NCBI GenBank assembly: GCA_000783305.1
Contig: JROE01000006.1
Span: 248,001 to 312,000 of the forward strand
Length of the DNA: 64,000 nucleotides
Origin: Sphingobacteriaceae bacterium DW12
GTDB taxonomy: Bacteria > Bacteroidota > Bacteroidia > Sphingobacteriales > Sphingobacteriaceae
Reading direction: 5' to 3'
In this document: one piece after another, positions 38,367-47,385 of the stretch
Layout: each line of letters starts with the position of its first letter
Position numbering within the stretch: the stretch's first letter is position 1
Notes under the pieces: model-generated
Told to the model about the DNA's origin: nothing
Database searches by the model: none
The model's input: only the letters and a program-made list of their open reading frames with translations
Translations under genes and position numbers: made by a program

Positions 38367-39854
38367 TTAGCTCATCCTGTCGACCTGCTGCTTGAGGATA
38401 TATAGACTTTCTTGCATTTCCTCAAGCGTGAAATGGCCAAAACCCAATCGCATCGCGGTCATGTACTTGTTTTGATAAAGCAATGTTTTCGGGATAAAGA
38501 GATTATTTTTTGCGCATTCTCGACTCAAGAACATTAGGTTGATAGGCTGCTTCCATGTTGTCCAAATGGCCAATCCTCCTGTCGGTTTTTGAAAGGTTAA
38601 TTGATTGGAAAAGTGTTCTTCGAGTAACGCCATAAAGCGGTCTCGGCGTTGTTGATAGACCTTTAGTGATTTTTTGAGATAACGATGGATTTCGCCCTCT
38701 TCAATCATTTCACCCAACACCTGCTCCATCAAAATGTCTCCTTGACGGTCAATAATACCCAAATACTTGCGCATTTCGGTCATCAGATTCTCAGGAGCAA
38801 CGATAAATCCCGTGCGGAATCCAGGTATCAGCGACTTGCCAAACGATCCTACATACACCACCATCCCTTCTGTATCGGCACTCGATAAGGGAAGTACTGG
38901 TGCCTTATCATAATAGAAATCATAATCATAATCATCCTCCAATATGATAAAGCCATAGGTGGTCGAGAGCTGCAGCAACTCTAGCCTCCTTTGTGCACTC
39001 AATGTCACGGTCGTGGGGTAGTGGTGATGCGGGGTGATGTAGAGCATGCGTATCGTGTGTTTTTGGCATAATTCCCTTACTGCATCTACATCGATGCCTT
39101 CTTCATCTATCGGAACATGCAGGATACGAGCTCCCGACTTCTGGAAAATCATATTGACAGAAAAATAACTCAATTCACCTACCAATACGATATCTCCTGA
39201 TGATAATAATATTTCGCAACAGATGTATACACTCATTTCTGTACTGCGAGTGATGAGGATATTGTCTTTTGAAATATGTAGCCCTCTAGATTGATTTAGA
39301 TAGTTGGATAGATTTTTTTTGAAATATTCGCTCCCATCCTGATTGTAATATCCCATTTTTTTTCGATTGCTGCGCCTCTTCATGTTGGCGCTATATAGGC
39401 TTGAAAGTTGATCGATATGTGTCAAGCGGATGTCTGGTGTACCCTCCGTGAATACATAGTCACATGACGAATGTTCAAATGGATTATCCAAAAGACTGGA
39501 TTGTCTAAAGTCATACCCTGTCGTTTGGGGATATTGTACCAGTTGATTTTGAATGGAGGTGCGAATCTTTAACGGCTTGTGCTCGTCATGTCCTAATACA
39601 AAAGTCCCTTTGTTAGGTAAGGTTTCTATCCATCCTTGTGCGTTCAATTCATCATACACGGCTACAATTGTATTGCGGTGTACCTGGAGGAGTTCACTCA
39701 GTTTTCGTGTGCCAGGAAGCTTGGTTCCCTGCGTCAAGAATCCTCGCTGTATCGCGTTGATTAATTGATTGGCGACCTGAAGATATATGGAAGTGCTTGA
39801 ATTTCGCTCAATTTTGATAAAATTCAAGTATAAAATCTGAACCGGACTATTCAC
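38367..39854 (-). CDS. MocR/PdxR-type GntR regulator with aminotransferase domain
   Basis: A 495-residue chimera of an N-terminal GntR winged helix (SIYLQVANQLINAIQRGFL, then LLQVHRNTIVAVYDELNAQG) and a fold type I aminotransferase domain with the PLP lysine in GSFGKSLIPGFRTG. Such MocR regulators sense PLP or PLP-amine adducts. It is divergent from the biotin operon, whose enzymes include PLP proteins BioF and BioA. The start is uncertain: the frame opens at 39929 but that would overlap the neighbouring start, so GTG at 39854 or TTG at 39827 is likelier. Possible operator half-sites lie at 39842-39904. Confidence 0.87.
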   Translation of the reverse strand: MNSPVQILYLNFIKIERNSSTSIYLQVANQLINAIQRGFLTQGTKLPGTRKLSELLQVHRNTIVAVYDELNAQGWIETLPNKGTFVLGHDEHKPLKIRTSIQNQLVQYPQTTGYDFRQSSLLDNPFEHSSCDYVFTEGTPDIRLTHIDQLSSLYSANMKRRSNRKKMGYYNQDGSEYFKKNLSNYLNQSRGLHISKDNILITRSTEMSVYICCEILLSSGDIVLVGELSYFSVNMIFQKSGARILHVPIDEEGIDVDAVRELCQKHTIRMLYITPHHHYPTTVTLSAQRRLELLQLSTTYGFIILEDDYDYDFYYDKAPVLPLSSADTEGMVVYVGSFGKSLIPGFRTGFIVAPENLMTEMRKYLGIIDRQGDILMEQVLGEMIEEGEIHRYLKKSLKVYQQRRDRFMALLEEHFSNQLTFQKPTGGLAIWTTWKQPINLMFLSRECAKNNLFIPKTLLYQNKYMTAMRLGFGHFTLEEMQESLYILKQQVDRMS

Positions 39855-39910
39855 AATATAAAAACTGGTACATGATGATTGTCCGGCAAGATAATACTTT
39901 TGTCGGATAA
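39842..39910. promoter_or_regulatory. Divergent regulatory region of mocR and the biotin operon
   Basis: CCGGAC (39842-39847) and GTCCGG (39881-39886) form a perfect inverted repeat. TTGTC occurs at 39879-39883 and again at 39900-39904, 21 bases (two helical turns) apart, each followed by G-rich then ATAAT. TACTTTTG at 39895-39902 matches the -7 element, placing transcription start near 39908 and supporting the ATG at 39924 for the first biotin-operon gene. Confidence 0.5.
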
Positions 39911-39923
39911 TAATGATATAGAT

Positions 39924-40556
39924 ATGCATAATTTACTTCTACATATTGTCGAACAGGATACCGTACATGCCAAATGGTTGAATACACTGTCCTATATGGA
40001 AAATGCCGGTGCGCGAAAAATTTCAGCATGTGAGCATCCGACCAAAGTAAACTTGATTCAGCTCAAGCATGCGGCTGAAGAACATAGACATGCATATTAC
40101 TTGAAAAAGCAGATTGGAAAGTTGGATTTGACGATTTGCGAAACATACGAAGATGATGAACTCCTAGCCTCTAGGTGTACTAAGCAGTATCTACATCAGT
40201 TGGACATTAAATCTTGCCGCTATCTCAAAGGTGCCTTTGATTTGCGAGCTATTGAACTCAAGCATGCAGCGTATTTGTTTGTAACTTATGCTATAGAAGT
40301 GAGAGCGGATGAACTCTATCCTGTGTATCAAGACACACTCGATCAATTGAAAAGCAAAGTGATGGTCAAGTCTATCATTTTGGAAGAAGAAGGACATCTC
40401 GAAGAGATGATAGCCCAACTGCAGTCGTTTTCACCAGATTGGGAGATGTACGCCAAAGATATACAGGCCATTGAGCAGGTTTTACATGAAGAGTGGATAA
40501 ACGCTATTGCACAGGAGTTGAATCAAGATGTCAGACGTTTACAATCTATTGGATAG
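39924..40556 (+). CDS. Ferritin-like di-iron protein, first gene of the biotin operon
   Basis: A 210-residue all-helical protein. Candidate metal ligands are arranged as in ferritin-like di-iron enzymes: Glu26 in SYMENAGARK, Glu53-x-x-His56 in AAEEHRHA, Glu125 (or Glu130) in AIEVRADE, and Glu155-x-x-His158 in LEEEGHLEE. The spacings of 27 and 30 residues between Glu and ExxH fit the four-helix bundle. It overlaps bioF by 29 bases, so it is part of the biotin operon. No bioC, bioH or other pimeloyl-ACP gene is visible nearby. I infer, without proof, an oxidative step in biotin precursor supply. The start at 39924 is chosen because the longer frame from 39879 crosses the -7 element. Confidence 0.8.
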   Translation: MHNLLLHIVEQDTVHAKWLNTLSYMENAGARKISACEHPTKVNLIQLKHAAEEHRHAYYLKKQIGKLDLTICETYEDDELLASRCTKQYLHQLDIKSCRYLKGAFDLRAIELKHAAYLFVTYAIEVRADELYPVYQDTLDQLKSKVMVKSIILEEEGHLEEMIAQLQSFSPDWEMYAKDIQAIEQVLHEEWINAIAQELNQDVRRLQSIG

Positions 40557-41643
40557 TCGTCTACAAGTTCGTGCAGACGAAGGCCAACTTCGTGAGTTAA
40601 TAGTACGAGGTGTAGGTGCAGATTTTTTGAGTAACGATTATCTCGGCTTAAGTGCCGATGATAGCTTTCATCGGACAGTCCTTGCGGATTTGCTTGCATC
40701 GCCTGCTTTGATTGCCGGCAATACCGGTTCAAGACTGATTAGTGGTCAGTCAGAAGAGGTGGTCGATGCCGAATTCTTTATTGCCCAAATACATGGCAGT
40801 GAATCGGCTGTACTATTTGCGTCAGGATATATCGCCAATCTGAGCTTGTTCTCCTGCTTACCTCAAAAACACGATACGATTATCGTAGATGAATATATCC
40901 ACCGATCCGTGCATGACGGCTGCATGATGAGTAAGGCTACGAAATGGAAATTTAAGCACAATGACCTGTGCGACTTGGAAGCTAAGCTAAAACGCGTTAG
41001 AGGACGCTGTTATGTCGCAGTCGAAAGTTTGTATTCTATGGAAGGTGATTTTGCACCTCTCTTGGAGATAGGTCGTCTTACGACACATTACAATGCGGCC
41101 CTTATTGTGGATGAAGCACACGCCTTTGGCGTATTTGGTTACGGTTTTGTGCATCGCTTGGGTCTACAAGAGGTGGTCTTTGCCACCTTGATTACCTATG
41201 GGAAGGCTATGGGCGGACATGGTGCTGCTGTGCTCTGTCGGGAGAGGGTCAAGTCTTACCTAATCAATTATGGCTCACCCTTTATTTACAGTACAGCTAT
41301 GCCCGACATTACGTGGCGATGCATCACACTAGGATACCGTTTTTTGGAAAGCAATCCTCATTTAGCCATCAATCTACAACAGCGTATTCAATACTTAAGG
41401 GCCAAGCAGCTCGCCTTGAGCTCGAGCAGCACAAGTCCAATCCAAGTCCTAAAGGGAATAGAGCCACAGCGCTTGCTTCAGATGAGGGATAGCCTTTCAG
41501 CTCATGGTTTGCATACTTATGCTGTCTTAGCACCTACGGTCAAGGAAGGAGAGGAGCGCATGCGGATATGTGTACACGCTTTTAATACGGAACAAGAGAT
41601 AGACCTTTTGACTGAAGTAATACATGAAGTAGCAGTTTTATAG
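40528..41643 (+). CDS. bioF: 8-amino-7-oxononanoate synthase
   Basis: A 371-residue PLP enzyme condensing pimeloyl-ACP (or CoA) with alanine, the first committed step of the biotin rings. It has FLSNDYLGLS, the GNTGSRLISG segment, VDEAHAFGVFG (Asp195) and the PLP lysine Lys226 in TYGKAMGGHG. It is slightly shorter than E. coli BioF (384). The start MSDVYNLLDSRL overlaps the ferritin-like gene by 29 bases. A 110-base gap follows before bioD. Confidence 0.93.
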   Translation: MSDVYNLLDSRLQVRADEGQLRELIVRGVGADFLSNDYLGLSADDSFHRTVLADLLASPALIAGNTGSRLISGQSEEVVDAEFFIAQIHGSESAVLFASGYIANLSLFSCLPQKHDTIIVDEYIHRSVHDGCMMSKATKWKFKHNDLCDLEAKLKRVRGRCYVAVESLYSMEGDFAPLLEIGRLTTHYNAALIVDEAHAFGVFGYGFVHRLGLQEVVFATLITYGKAMGGHGAAVLCRERVKSYLINYGSPFIYSTAMPDITWRCITLGYRFLESNPHLAINLQQRIQYLRAKQLALSSSSTSPIQVLKGIEPQRLLQMRDSLSAHGLHTYAVLAPTVKEGEERMRICVHAFNTEQEIDLLTEVIHEVAVL

Positions 41644-41652
41644 CGAAAAATA

Positions 41653-41757
41653 ATGAACCATACATGTTTTAAATCTCATTGCATCACTCATGTGAAAGTC
41701 AATTTTGAGCAGGGTGAATTCCATCTATTCGATAGGAGTAAAAATATTTACAGATGA
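41653..41757 (+). CDS. Possible 34-residue ORF between bioF and bioD
   Basis: ATG at 41653 opens a 34-codon frame with soluble, mixed composition (KVNFEQGEFHLFDRSKNIYR at the end). Its TGA overlaps the bioD ATG as ATGA, as coupled genes do. It may be a leader peptide, a relic of a lost gene, or chance. No family is recognisable. Confidence 0.25.
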   Translation: MNHTCFKSHCITHVKVNFEQGEFHLFDRSKNIYR

Positions 41758-42365
41758 AAGAATCCATTTTTGTGACGGGAATTGGTACAGGTGTCGGGAA
41801 GACTATCTGTGCAGCGGTATTGACCCAGTATTGGAAAGCCGATTATTGGAAACCTGTACAGTCCGGCGATTTGTCTGCGAGCGACAGTATGACTATAAGT
41901 CACCTGCTCAATGGTGATGTGTTGATACACCCCGAGCGATATCGATTGACATTTCCAGCATCGCCGCACAAATCAGCATTACGTGACGGTGTTTCCATTC
42001 AGTTGACTGATTTTAAACGGCCTGTTACCGCCAATCATTTGGTTGTAGAAGGGGCTGGCGGATTGTTGGTGCCTTTAAATGACGAAGATAGTATCCTCGA
42101 CCTAATAACGTCTTTGAATATTCCTGTAGCCCTGGTAGTCAGGGATTACCTAGGCTGTATCAATCATAGCCTATTGTCTATCGAAGTGTTAAGGTATCGT
42201 CATATTCCATTGAAATATTTGATTTTCAATGGTGCAATAGATATTGATAGCGAACGCGTCATCCGCCGTTCCCTGACAAAAGATACCAAGGTGTTGCACA
42301 TACCTGAACTAGGAGTCGTCACCGCGATACACATTAAAAATATAGCAGATCAAATAATTTTTTAA
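41754..42365 (+). CDS. bioD: ATP-dependent dethiobiotin synthetase
   Basis: A 203-residue P-loop enzyme closing the ureido ring from DAPA, CO2 and ATP. The P-loop GIGTGVGKT lies at residues 9-17. Also present are YWKPVQSGD, VEGAGGLLVPL and LVVRDYLGCINHSLL. The length is a little below E. coli BioD (225). It precedes bioB by 15 bases. Confidence 0.95.
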   Translation: MKESIFVTGIGTGVGKTICAAVLTQYWKADYWKPVQSGDLSASDSMTISHLLNGDVLIHPERYRLTFPASPHKSALRDGVSIQLTDFKRPVTANHLVVEGAGGLLVPLNDEDSILDLITSLNIPVALVVRDYLGCINHSLLSIEVLRYRHIPLKYLIFNGAIDIDSERVIRRSLTKDTKVLHIPELGVVTAIHIKNIADQIIF

Positions 42366-42380
42366 TCTTAACAGAGAGAC

Positions 42381-43373
42381 ATGAAAGCGATCATTAGAAA
42401 TAATTGGACCAAAACAGAAATTCAGGAAATATATGATCTCCCCCTTTTGGAGTTGGTGTATCGTGCAGCCACTACCCACCGGGCGTATCATAGTGCAGAG
42501 GAAGTGCAGGTATGTACGCTGTTGTCTGTAAAGACAGGCGGTTGTCCTGAAGATTGTTCATACTGTGGACAGGCTGCCCGTTATCATACCGATATTAAAG
42601 TACAAGCGCTCTTACCTACAGAAACTGTTCTTGCACATGCACAAAAGGCAAAGAATAGCGGTTCCACCCGTTTCTGTATGGCGGCTGCTTGGCGAGAAGT
42701 GCGGGACAATCGAGATTTTGATAGAATCATAGATATGGTCAAAGGTGTGAACGACTTAGGTTTGGAGGTCTGCTGCACGCTGGGTATGTTGACCGAGCAT
42801 CAGGCCATGAGGTTGCAAGAAGCCGGACTCTATGCATACAACCATAATTTGGATACCTCTGAGCAATATTACGATGAGATTATCTCCACTCGCACATTCG
42901 ACAATCGCATTAATACCATCGACAATGTGCGCAAGGCAGGTATCACCGTGTGTTCTGGAGGTATTATTGGATTAGGTGAGACACATAAGGACCGTATATC
43001 GATGCTGCTGACATTGGCCACCATGCCTAAGCATCCCGAATCGGTCCCGGTCAATGCGTTAGCAAGGGTTAAAGGCACTCCTTTAGAAAATAATCCAAAG
43101 GTAGATATATGGGATATGGTGCGTATGATTGCTACAGCACGTATGGTCATGCCTGCGTCCATAGTCAGGCTCAGTGCGGGGCGAATAGAAATGAGTGAGA
43201 CCGAGCAAGCTTGGTGTTTTATGGCAGGTGCCAATTCTATATTCACCGGCGAACGTGAAACCTTGCTGGTGACACCTAATCCAGGTGTGTCCGAAGATAT
43301 GGCTATGTTCAAGAACCTAGGATTGAAGCCTATGGCCAAGGAAGTAAAGGAGGAGTCGTGTACAACATGCTAA
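42381..43373 (+). CDS. bioB: Biotin synthase
   Basis: A 330-residue radical SAM enzyme inserting sulfur into dethiobiotin. The 4Fe-4S cysteines are Cys55, Cys59 and Cys62 in [12 protein letters not shown]. Other typical segments are [30 protein letters not shown] and GIIGLGET. The final CTTC may bind metal. Its last codons overlap the start region of bioA. Confidence 0.97.
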   Translation: MKAIIRNNWTKTEIQEIYDLPLLELVYRAATTHRAYHSAEEVQVCTLLSVKTGGCPEDCSYCGQAARYHTDIKVQALLPTETVLAHAQKAKNSGSTRFCMAAAWREVRDNRDFDRIIDMVKGVNDLGLEVCCTLGMLTEHQAMRLQEAGLYAYNHNLDTSEQYYDEIISTRTFDNRINTIDNVRKAGITVCSGGIIGLGETHKDRISMLLTLATMPKHPESVPVNALARVKGTPLENNPKVDIWDMVRMIATARMVMPASIVRLSAGRIEMSETEQAWCFMAGANSIFTGERETLLVTPNPGVSEDMAMFKNLGLKPMAKEVKEESCTTC

Positions 43374-44629
43374 GGGAGCGGGATAGGCAAGTCAATTGGC
43401 ATCCCTATACCCAAATGAAAGGCGCCACGGACATTATCCCCATTGTCCGTGGTCAAGGAGCTTATTTGTATGACAATGAAGGAAAACGCTACATCGACGC
43501 TGTTTCTTCATGGTGGGTGACCTTACATGGTCATGCACATCCGCATATCGCCCAGCGGGTATCTGATCAGTTGCATACCTTGGAGCAAGTAATATTTGCC
43601 GGTTTCACCCATGAACCAGCTATTCAACTCTCTGAAAATTTATTGAAACTACTACCTGCAAACCAACAAAAAGTGTTCTACACCGATAATGGCTCTACCG
43701 CTGTAGAAGTTGCGCTCAAGATGTGTATACAATACCATGTGAATAGGGGGGCGCCCAAGTCGAAAATATTAGCCTTTCGCAATGCTTATCATGGGGATAC
43801 TTTTGGCGCCATGTCTGTAAGCGCACGTGGAGCATGGACAGCACCATTCGGAGATATGTTATTTGACGTTGTCTTTATAGATACACCGACGGTAGATAAT
43901 CTGGAATTGCTAATACAAGAAGTTGATTTCCATGCCGATGAGTTGGCTTGCTTTATATACGAACCACTTATTCAGGGTGCCGCTGGTATGTTGATGCATC
44001 ACCCCGAAGATTTGAGCCGTCTAATGGCCCATTGTCGTCATAAAGGCGTCTTAATGATTCAGGATGAAATCTTTGTAGGCTTCGGACGTACAGGTAAGCT
44101 CTTTGCAGCAGACTATTTGAGCGAATACCCAGATATTATGTGTTTCTCAAAAGGTCTGACGGGAGGTACTATGCCCCTAGGTGTTACGACCTGTTCGGAT
44201 GTGGTCTACCAAGCCTTCTACTCGGATGACAAGCGGCAGGCATTATATCACGGACATTCCTTTACCGCCAGTCCGTTGGCGTGCGCCGCAGCCCTGGCCA
44301 GTATGGAGCTCTTACTTAAAGCTGAAACCACAGCCCGTATAGCTCGCATTGTAGCGAAGCATCGGGCATTTAAGGAAGAGATAACCAATTGGCCAAAGGT
44401 GAAAGACGTTCGGCAACGAGGCACAATCATCGCTATTGAGTGGAATCATATGGAAAGTACATCGTACTTCAGCAAATTGGGAGAAGTGTTGTATCCATTT
44501 TTTTTGGAAAGGGGCATCCTGCTTCGACCTTTAGGAAACATCATCTATCTGGTGCCTCCATACTGCATTAGCGATTGTGATTTGGATTACATATATGTGA
44601 GTATTAAGGAAGCGCTGAAACTGCTGTAA
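43358..44629 (+). CDS. bioA: Adenosylmethionine-8-amino-7-oxononanoate aminotransferase
   Basis: A 423-residue fold type I aminotransferase giving DAPA from KAPA with SAM as amino donor. It contains [53 protein letters not shown] and the PLP lysine Lys265 in FSKGLTGG. Two starts are possible: GTG at 43358, preceded at 4 bases by AGGAGG (43348-43353), or ATG at 43367. Both overlap the bioB end. It is the last gene of the operon. Confidence 0.95.
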   Translation: MYNMLRERDRQVNWHPYTQMKGATDIIPIVRGQGAYLYDNEGKRYIDAVSSWWVTLHGHAHPHIAQRVSDQLHTLEQVIFAGFTHEPAIQLSENLLKLLPANQQKVFYTDNGSTAVEVALKMCIQYHVNRGAPKSKILAFRNAYHGDTFGAMSVSARGAWTAPFGDMLFDVVFIDTPTVDNLELLIQEVDFHADELACFIYEPLIQGAAGMLMHHPEDLSRLMAHCRHKGVLMIQDEIFVGFGRTGKLFAADYLSEYPDIMCFSKGLTGGTMPLGVTTCSDVVYQAFYSDDKRQALYHGHSFTASPLACAAALASMELLLKAETTARIARIVAKHRAFKEEITNWPKVKDVRQRGTIIAIEWNHMESTSYFSKLGEVLYPFFLERGILLRPLGNIIYLVPPYCISDCDLDYIYVSIKEALKLL

Positions 44630-44635
44630 GTCTGT

Positions 44636-45748
44636 CTATCCAAGTTTTTTTCTCAACCATTTACGAGCGGGTTCGTCATACCATTTTAGACTGGCATACG
44701 CTAAAATAATACCACCTACCAAAATTGCAAGCCCATATGGCCACGCTTGTACAAGAGTCACGCCCTTATTGTTGCTGATCCAGGCTACATAAAAATATAC
44801 TAAGGGATAGTGCACCAGATAGAGCGGATAAGAGATATCACCTAAGAATTTACATATTCTACGCTCTGTCTGGGCTTGTACTACGCCACTGGCACCTAGA
44901 TAGACAATAAGTGGAAAAATAATGATAATACACACCGATTCATATATTCCATTCATCCAAAGGTGTTCAGCTCCACCGATACGAGGCATATATAGCACAA
45001 GAGCAAGTAAGAGAGTGCACCATATGAAGGCATACTTAATACGGGTGGGTTTAGTCACCCTTGAAAGTAGTAAGCCTGCAAAGAAAGGATACATCATTCG
45101 GGTGATACCTATACGCATTTGCTCTGTATTCAGTGTCCAACCGCCACTGACATCTCCGTTGGGACTTGTAATAGCCATATGTGCAAGCGCTATTGCTGAG
45201 ATTAATACCAATACGCTTAGCGCTGTTTTTGAAAACTTCCTAACCCAAATAGCATATAAAATATTGGCAATATATTCAAAGAACAATGACCAACCTACAC
45301 TATTCAGCGGATGCATTTCTTGCCAACCCCTTATGTCCAATGATAGAGGTATTGGCAAAATAGTGTAACCGATGAGCATCACCAGTAACATTTTCCAAAG
45401 CGGAATGGTGTGGATGAGTGGCCAGATAGTCGAATCCGTAAAATAGAATCCAATTGCCCCGAGGGTCATACCCAATATCACCATTGGTTGAAGTCGTTCG
45501 ATCCGACGTTTAAAGAACGTACCGACAGTCATTTTACCCCAACGGTCGTCATAAGCATAACCCACCACAAAACCTGACAGCAGAAAGAAAAAATCAACAG
45601 CCAAGTAACCATGGTTCACTAGGATATCCAAATGGCTAGTTCCTAACGGTTCGGTCAAATGGAAGGTTACAACGATTATGGCGGCAACTCCACGTAATCC
45701 ATCCAGTATAGGATAATGCGGTTTCGCGGAAAGACTATTGTTATTCAT
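44636..45748 (-). CDS. Acyltransferase family 3 membrane protein
   Basis: A 370-residue integral membrane protein with about ten helices. It opens with YPILDGLRGVAAIIVVTFHL (catalytic histidine of the family) and has NHGYLAVDFFFLLSGFVVGYAYD. Such proteins move acetyl or other acyl groups to polysaccharides or lipids (OatA, NodX, OafA relatives). No glycan operon adjoins it, so the acceptor is unknown. Its end is 6 bases past that of bioA, so the two are convergent. Confidence 0.88.
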   Translation of the reverse strand: MNNNSLSAKPHYPILDGLRGVAAIIVVTFHLTEPLGTSHLDILVNHGYLAVDFFFLLSGFVVGYAYDDRWGKMTVGTFFKRRIERLQPMVILGMTLGAIGFYFTDSTIWPLIHTIPLWKMLLVMLIGYTILPIPLSLDIRGWQEMHPLNSVGWSLFFEYIANILYAIWVRKFSKTALSVLVLISAIALAHMAITSPNGDVSGGWTLNTEQMRIGITRMMYPFFAGLLLSRVTKPTRIKYAFIWCTLLLALVLYMPRIGGAEHLWMNGIYESVCIIIIFPLIVYLGASGVVQAQTERRICKFLGDISYPLYLVHYPLVYFYVAWISNNKGVTLVQAWPYGLAILVGGIILAYASLKWYDEPARKWLRKKLG

Positions 45749-46117
45749 CAGTTTTGTATATAGAATTTAAGGTTTAGAAATAATGGGGTTAAATTAGCTA
45801 AACAACTTATCTAAAATCGGTCAAATAGTATCAAAATCTAGACAGATAGTCTCATTTTTTCACTAGCCGTGATACTGTCGCCTATTCAAAAAAACAACCT
45901 TGGCCGCTTATTCGGGGGTGTATAGGTAAGTGGTAGATTCTGATTGTTAGTATGAGCACTCTAAATTGTTACGGATACGTATTTTTAATTAAATTATGTC
46001 CTATTAGAATCTTCAAAATCCACGATATGCTGTTGGTTATGCGCGTCATTTTTTCTAAATTTACCCATTGTAAACAATTGTGTCTTTTGATTATTTGCTT
46101 AAAAAATATCTACTCAT
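45749..46117. other. Intergenic region upstream of the amide hydrolase gene
   Basis: About 370 bases with no open frame of note. I see no terminator and no convincing promoter. Weak TAnnTTT-like matches occur near 46056. Confidence 0.4.
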
Positions 46118-47179
46118 ATGAAAAAAACTAGAATTTTTAAAAATGCAATTGCCTTAACTGCGGTTGTTCTATTGGGCACAGCTAAAAATATAGACGCTTG
46201 TACAAGAGTAGTTTATAAAGGACCTAATAACACTATTATTACCGCTAGGAGCATGGATTTTACCATACCTATTCCTTCTAATTTATGGTTATTCCCAAGA
46301 GGGATGGAGCGTGACGGAAGTACGGGAAAAAATACCGCAAAATGGACCTCCAAATATGGCAGTATGGTTACCAGCTCTTGGGATATTGCTGTATCGGACG
46401 GTATGAATGAAAAAGGTCTTGTTGCCAATATGCTGTGGCTTGTAAGTTCAAAGTATCCTCCATTTTCGAAAGAAGGCAATGGAAAGAAAGGGTTGGCAGT
46501 TTCGCTATGGGCACAATATGCATTGGACAATTTTGCTACAGTAGCTGAGGCTGTACAAGAACTGAAGAAAGAGGAATTTGTGATAGTGACGGATTTTATT
46601 CCGGGAACAGACAAATTTACAACAGTCCATCTGTCTTTGTCAGATGCTAGCGGTGATAATGCTATTTTGGAATATATAAATGGAAAGTTGGTAGTCCACC
46701 ACGACCCCTCTTATACCGTCATGACAAACGACCCGGTATTTGAACAACAACTCGCAATAAACGAATACTGGAAAGGCATACCTGGCAATATCTTTCTTCC
46801 CGGTACTAACAGAGCTGCAGATAGATACGTACGCGCCTCCTATTATATTACAGCTATTCCGCAAACAGATGATACTCGAATTGCCGTAGCTGGTGCGTTC
46901 AGTGTTATCAGGCAGTGCTCTGTTCCTTACGGTATTTCTACTGAAGGTTTCCCAAATTTGTCTACCACACGTTGGAGAACAGTCTCTGACCAGAAAAATC
47001 TCGTGTATTATTTCGAAGATGCCCTTAGTCCAAATGCCATTTGGGTGGATTTGAAAAAACTAGATTTCAGTAAAACCGCCAGGGTGAAAAAACTGGCATT
47101 GGATAAAAATCAAATTTATGCAGGAGAAACGTCCAGTCAATTTGTAGACACAAAACCCTTTGTTTTTCAGGGGATTTAG
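46118..47179 (+). CDS. Choloylglycine hydrolase / penicillin V acylase family protein
   Basis: A 353-residue Ntn-hydrolase. A signal peptide ends just before Cys28 (NIDACTRVVYKGPNN), which would become the N-terminal nucleophile after cleavage, as in bile salt hydrolases and penicillin V acylases. TARSMDF and VSDGMNEKGLVANML fit the family. Substrate (bile amide, penicillin V, acyl-homoserine lactone or other N-acyl amide) is not predictable. It is followed by a terminator at 47216-47243 and is convergent with susD. Confidence 0.88.
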   Translation: MKKTRIFKNAIALTAVVLLGTAKNIDACTRVVYKGPNNTIITARSMDFTIPIPSNLWLFPRGMERDGSTGKNTAKWTSKYGSMVTSSWDIAVSDGMNEKGLVANMLWLVSSKYPPFSKEGNGKKGLAVSLWAQYALDNFATVAEAVQELKKEEFVIVTDFIPGTDKFTTVHLSLSDASGDNAILEYINGKLVVHHDPSYTVMTNDPVFEQQLAINEYWKGIPGNIFLPGTNRAADRYVRASYYITAIPQTDDTRIAVAGAFSVIRQCSVPYGISTEGFPNLSTTRWRTVSDQKNLVYYFEDALSPNAIWVDLKKLDFSKTARVKKLALDKNQIYAGETSSQFVDTKPFVFQGI

Positions 47180-47215
47180 AACTTAACAACATACGATGTC
47201 AAAGTAATAGCGTGG

Positions 47216-47243
47216 AACCCGACTCGCAAGGAGTCGGGTTTTT
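47216..47243 (+). terminator. Terminator after the amide hydrolase gene
   Basis: AACCCGACTC (47216-47225), loop GCAAG, GAGTCGGGTT (47231-47240) then T-run. A perfect 10-bp stem. Confidence 0.9.
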
Positions 47244-47385
47244 ATTTATAGCAAATATTTTTTCTGACTTTAACGTGTACATCTCAGGAAGCATTTTAGA
47301 TAGAGATGTTGAAATAACTAAGCCGCAACTGCCTAGTGATTTCAACACGATTCCCCCTTTGAGAACGCCCACCTTCTTATTAGAC

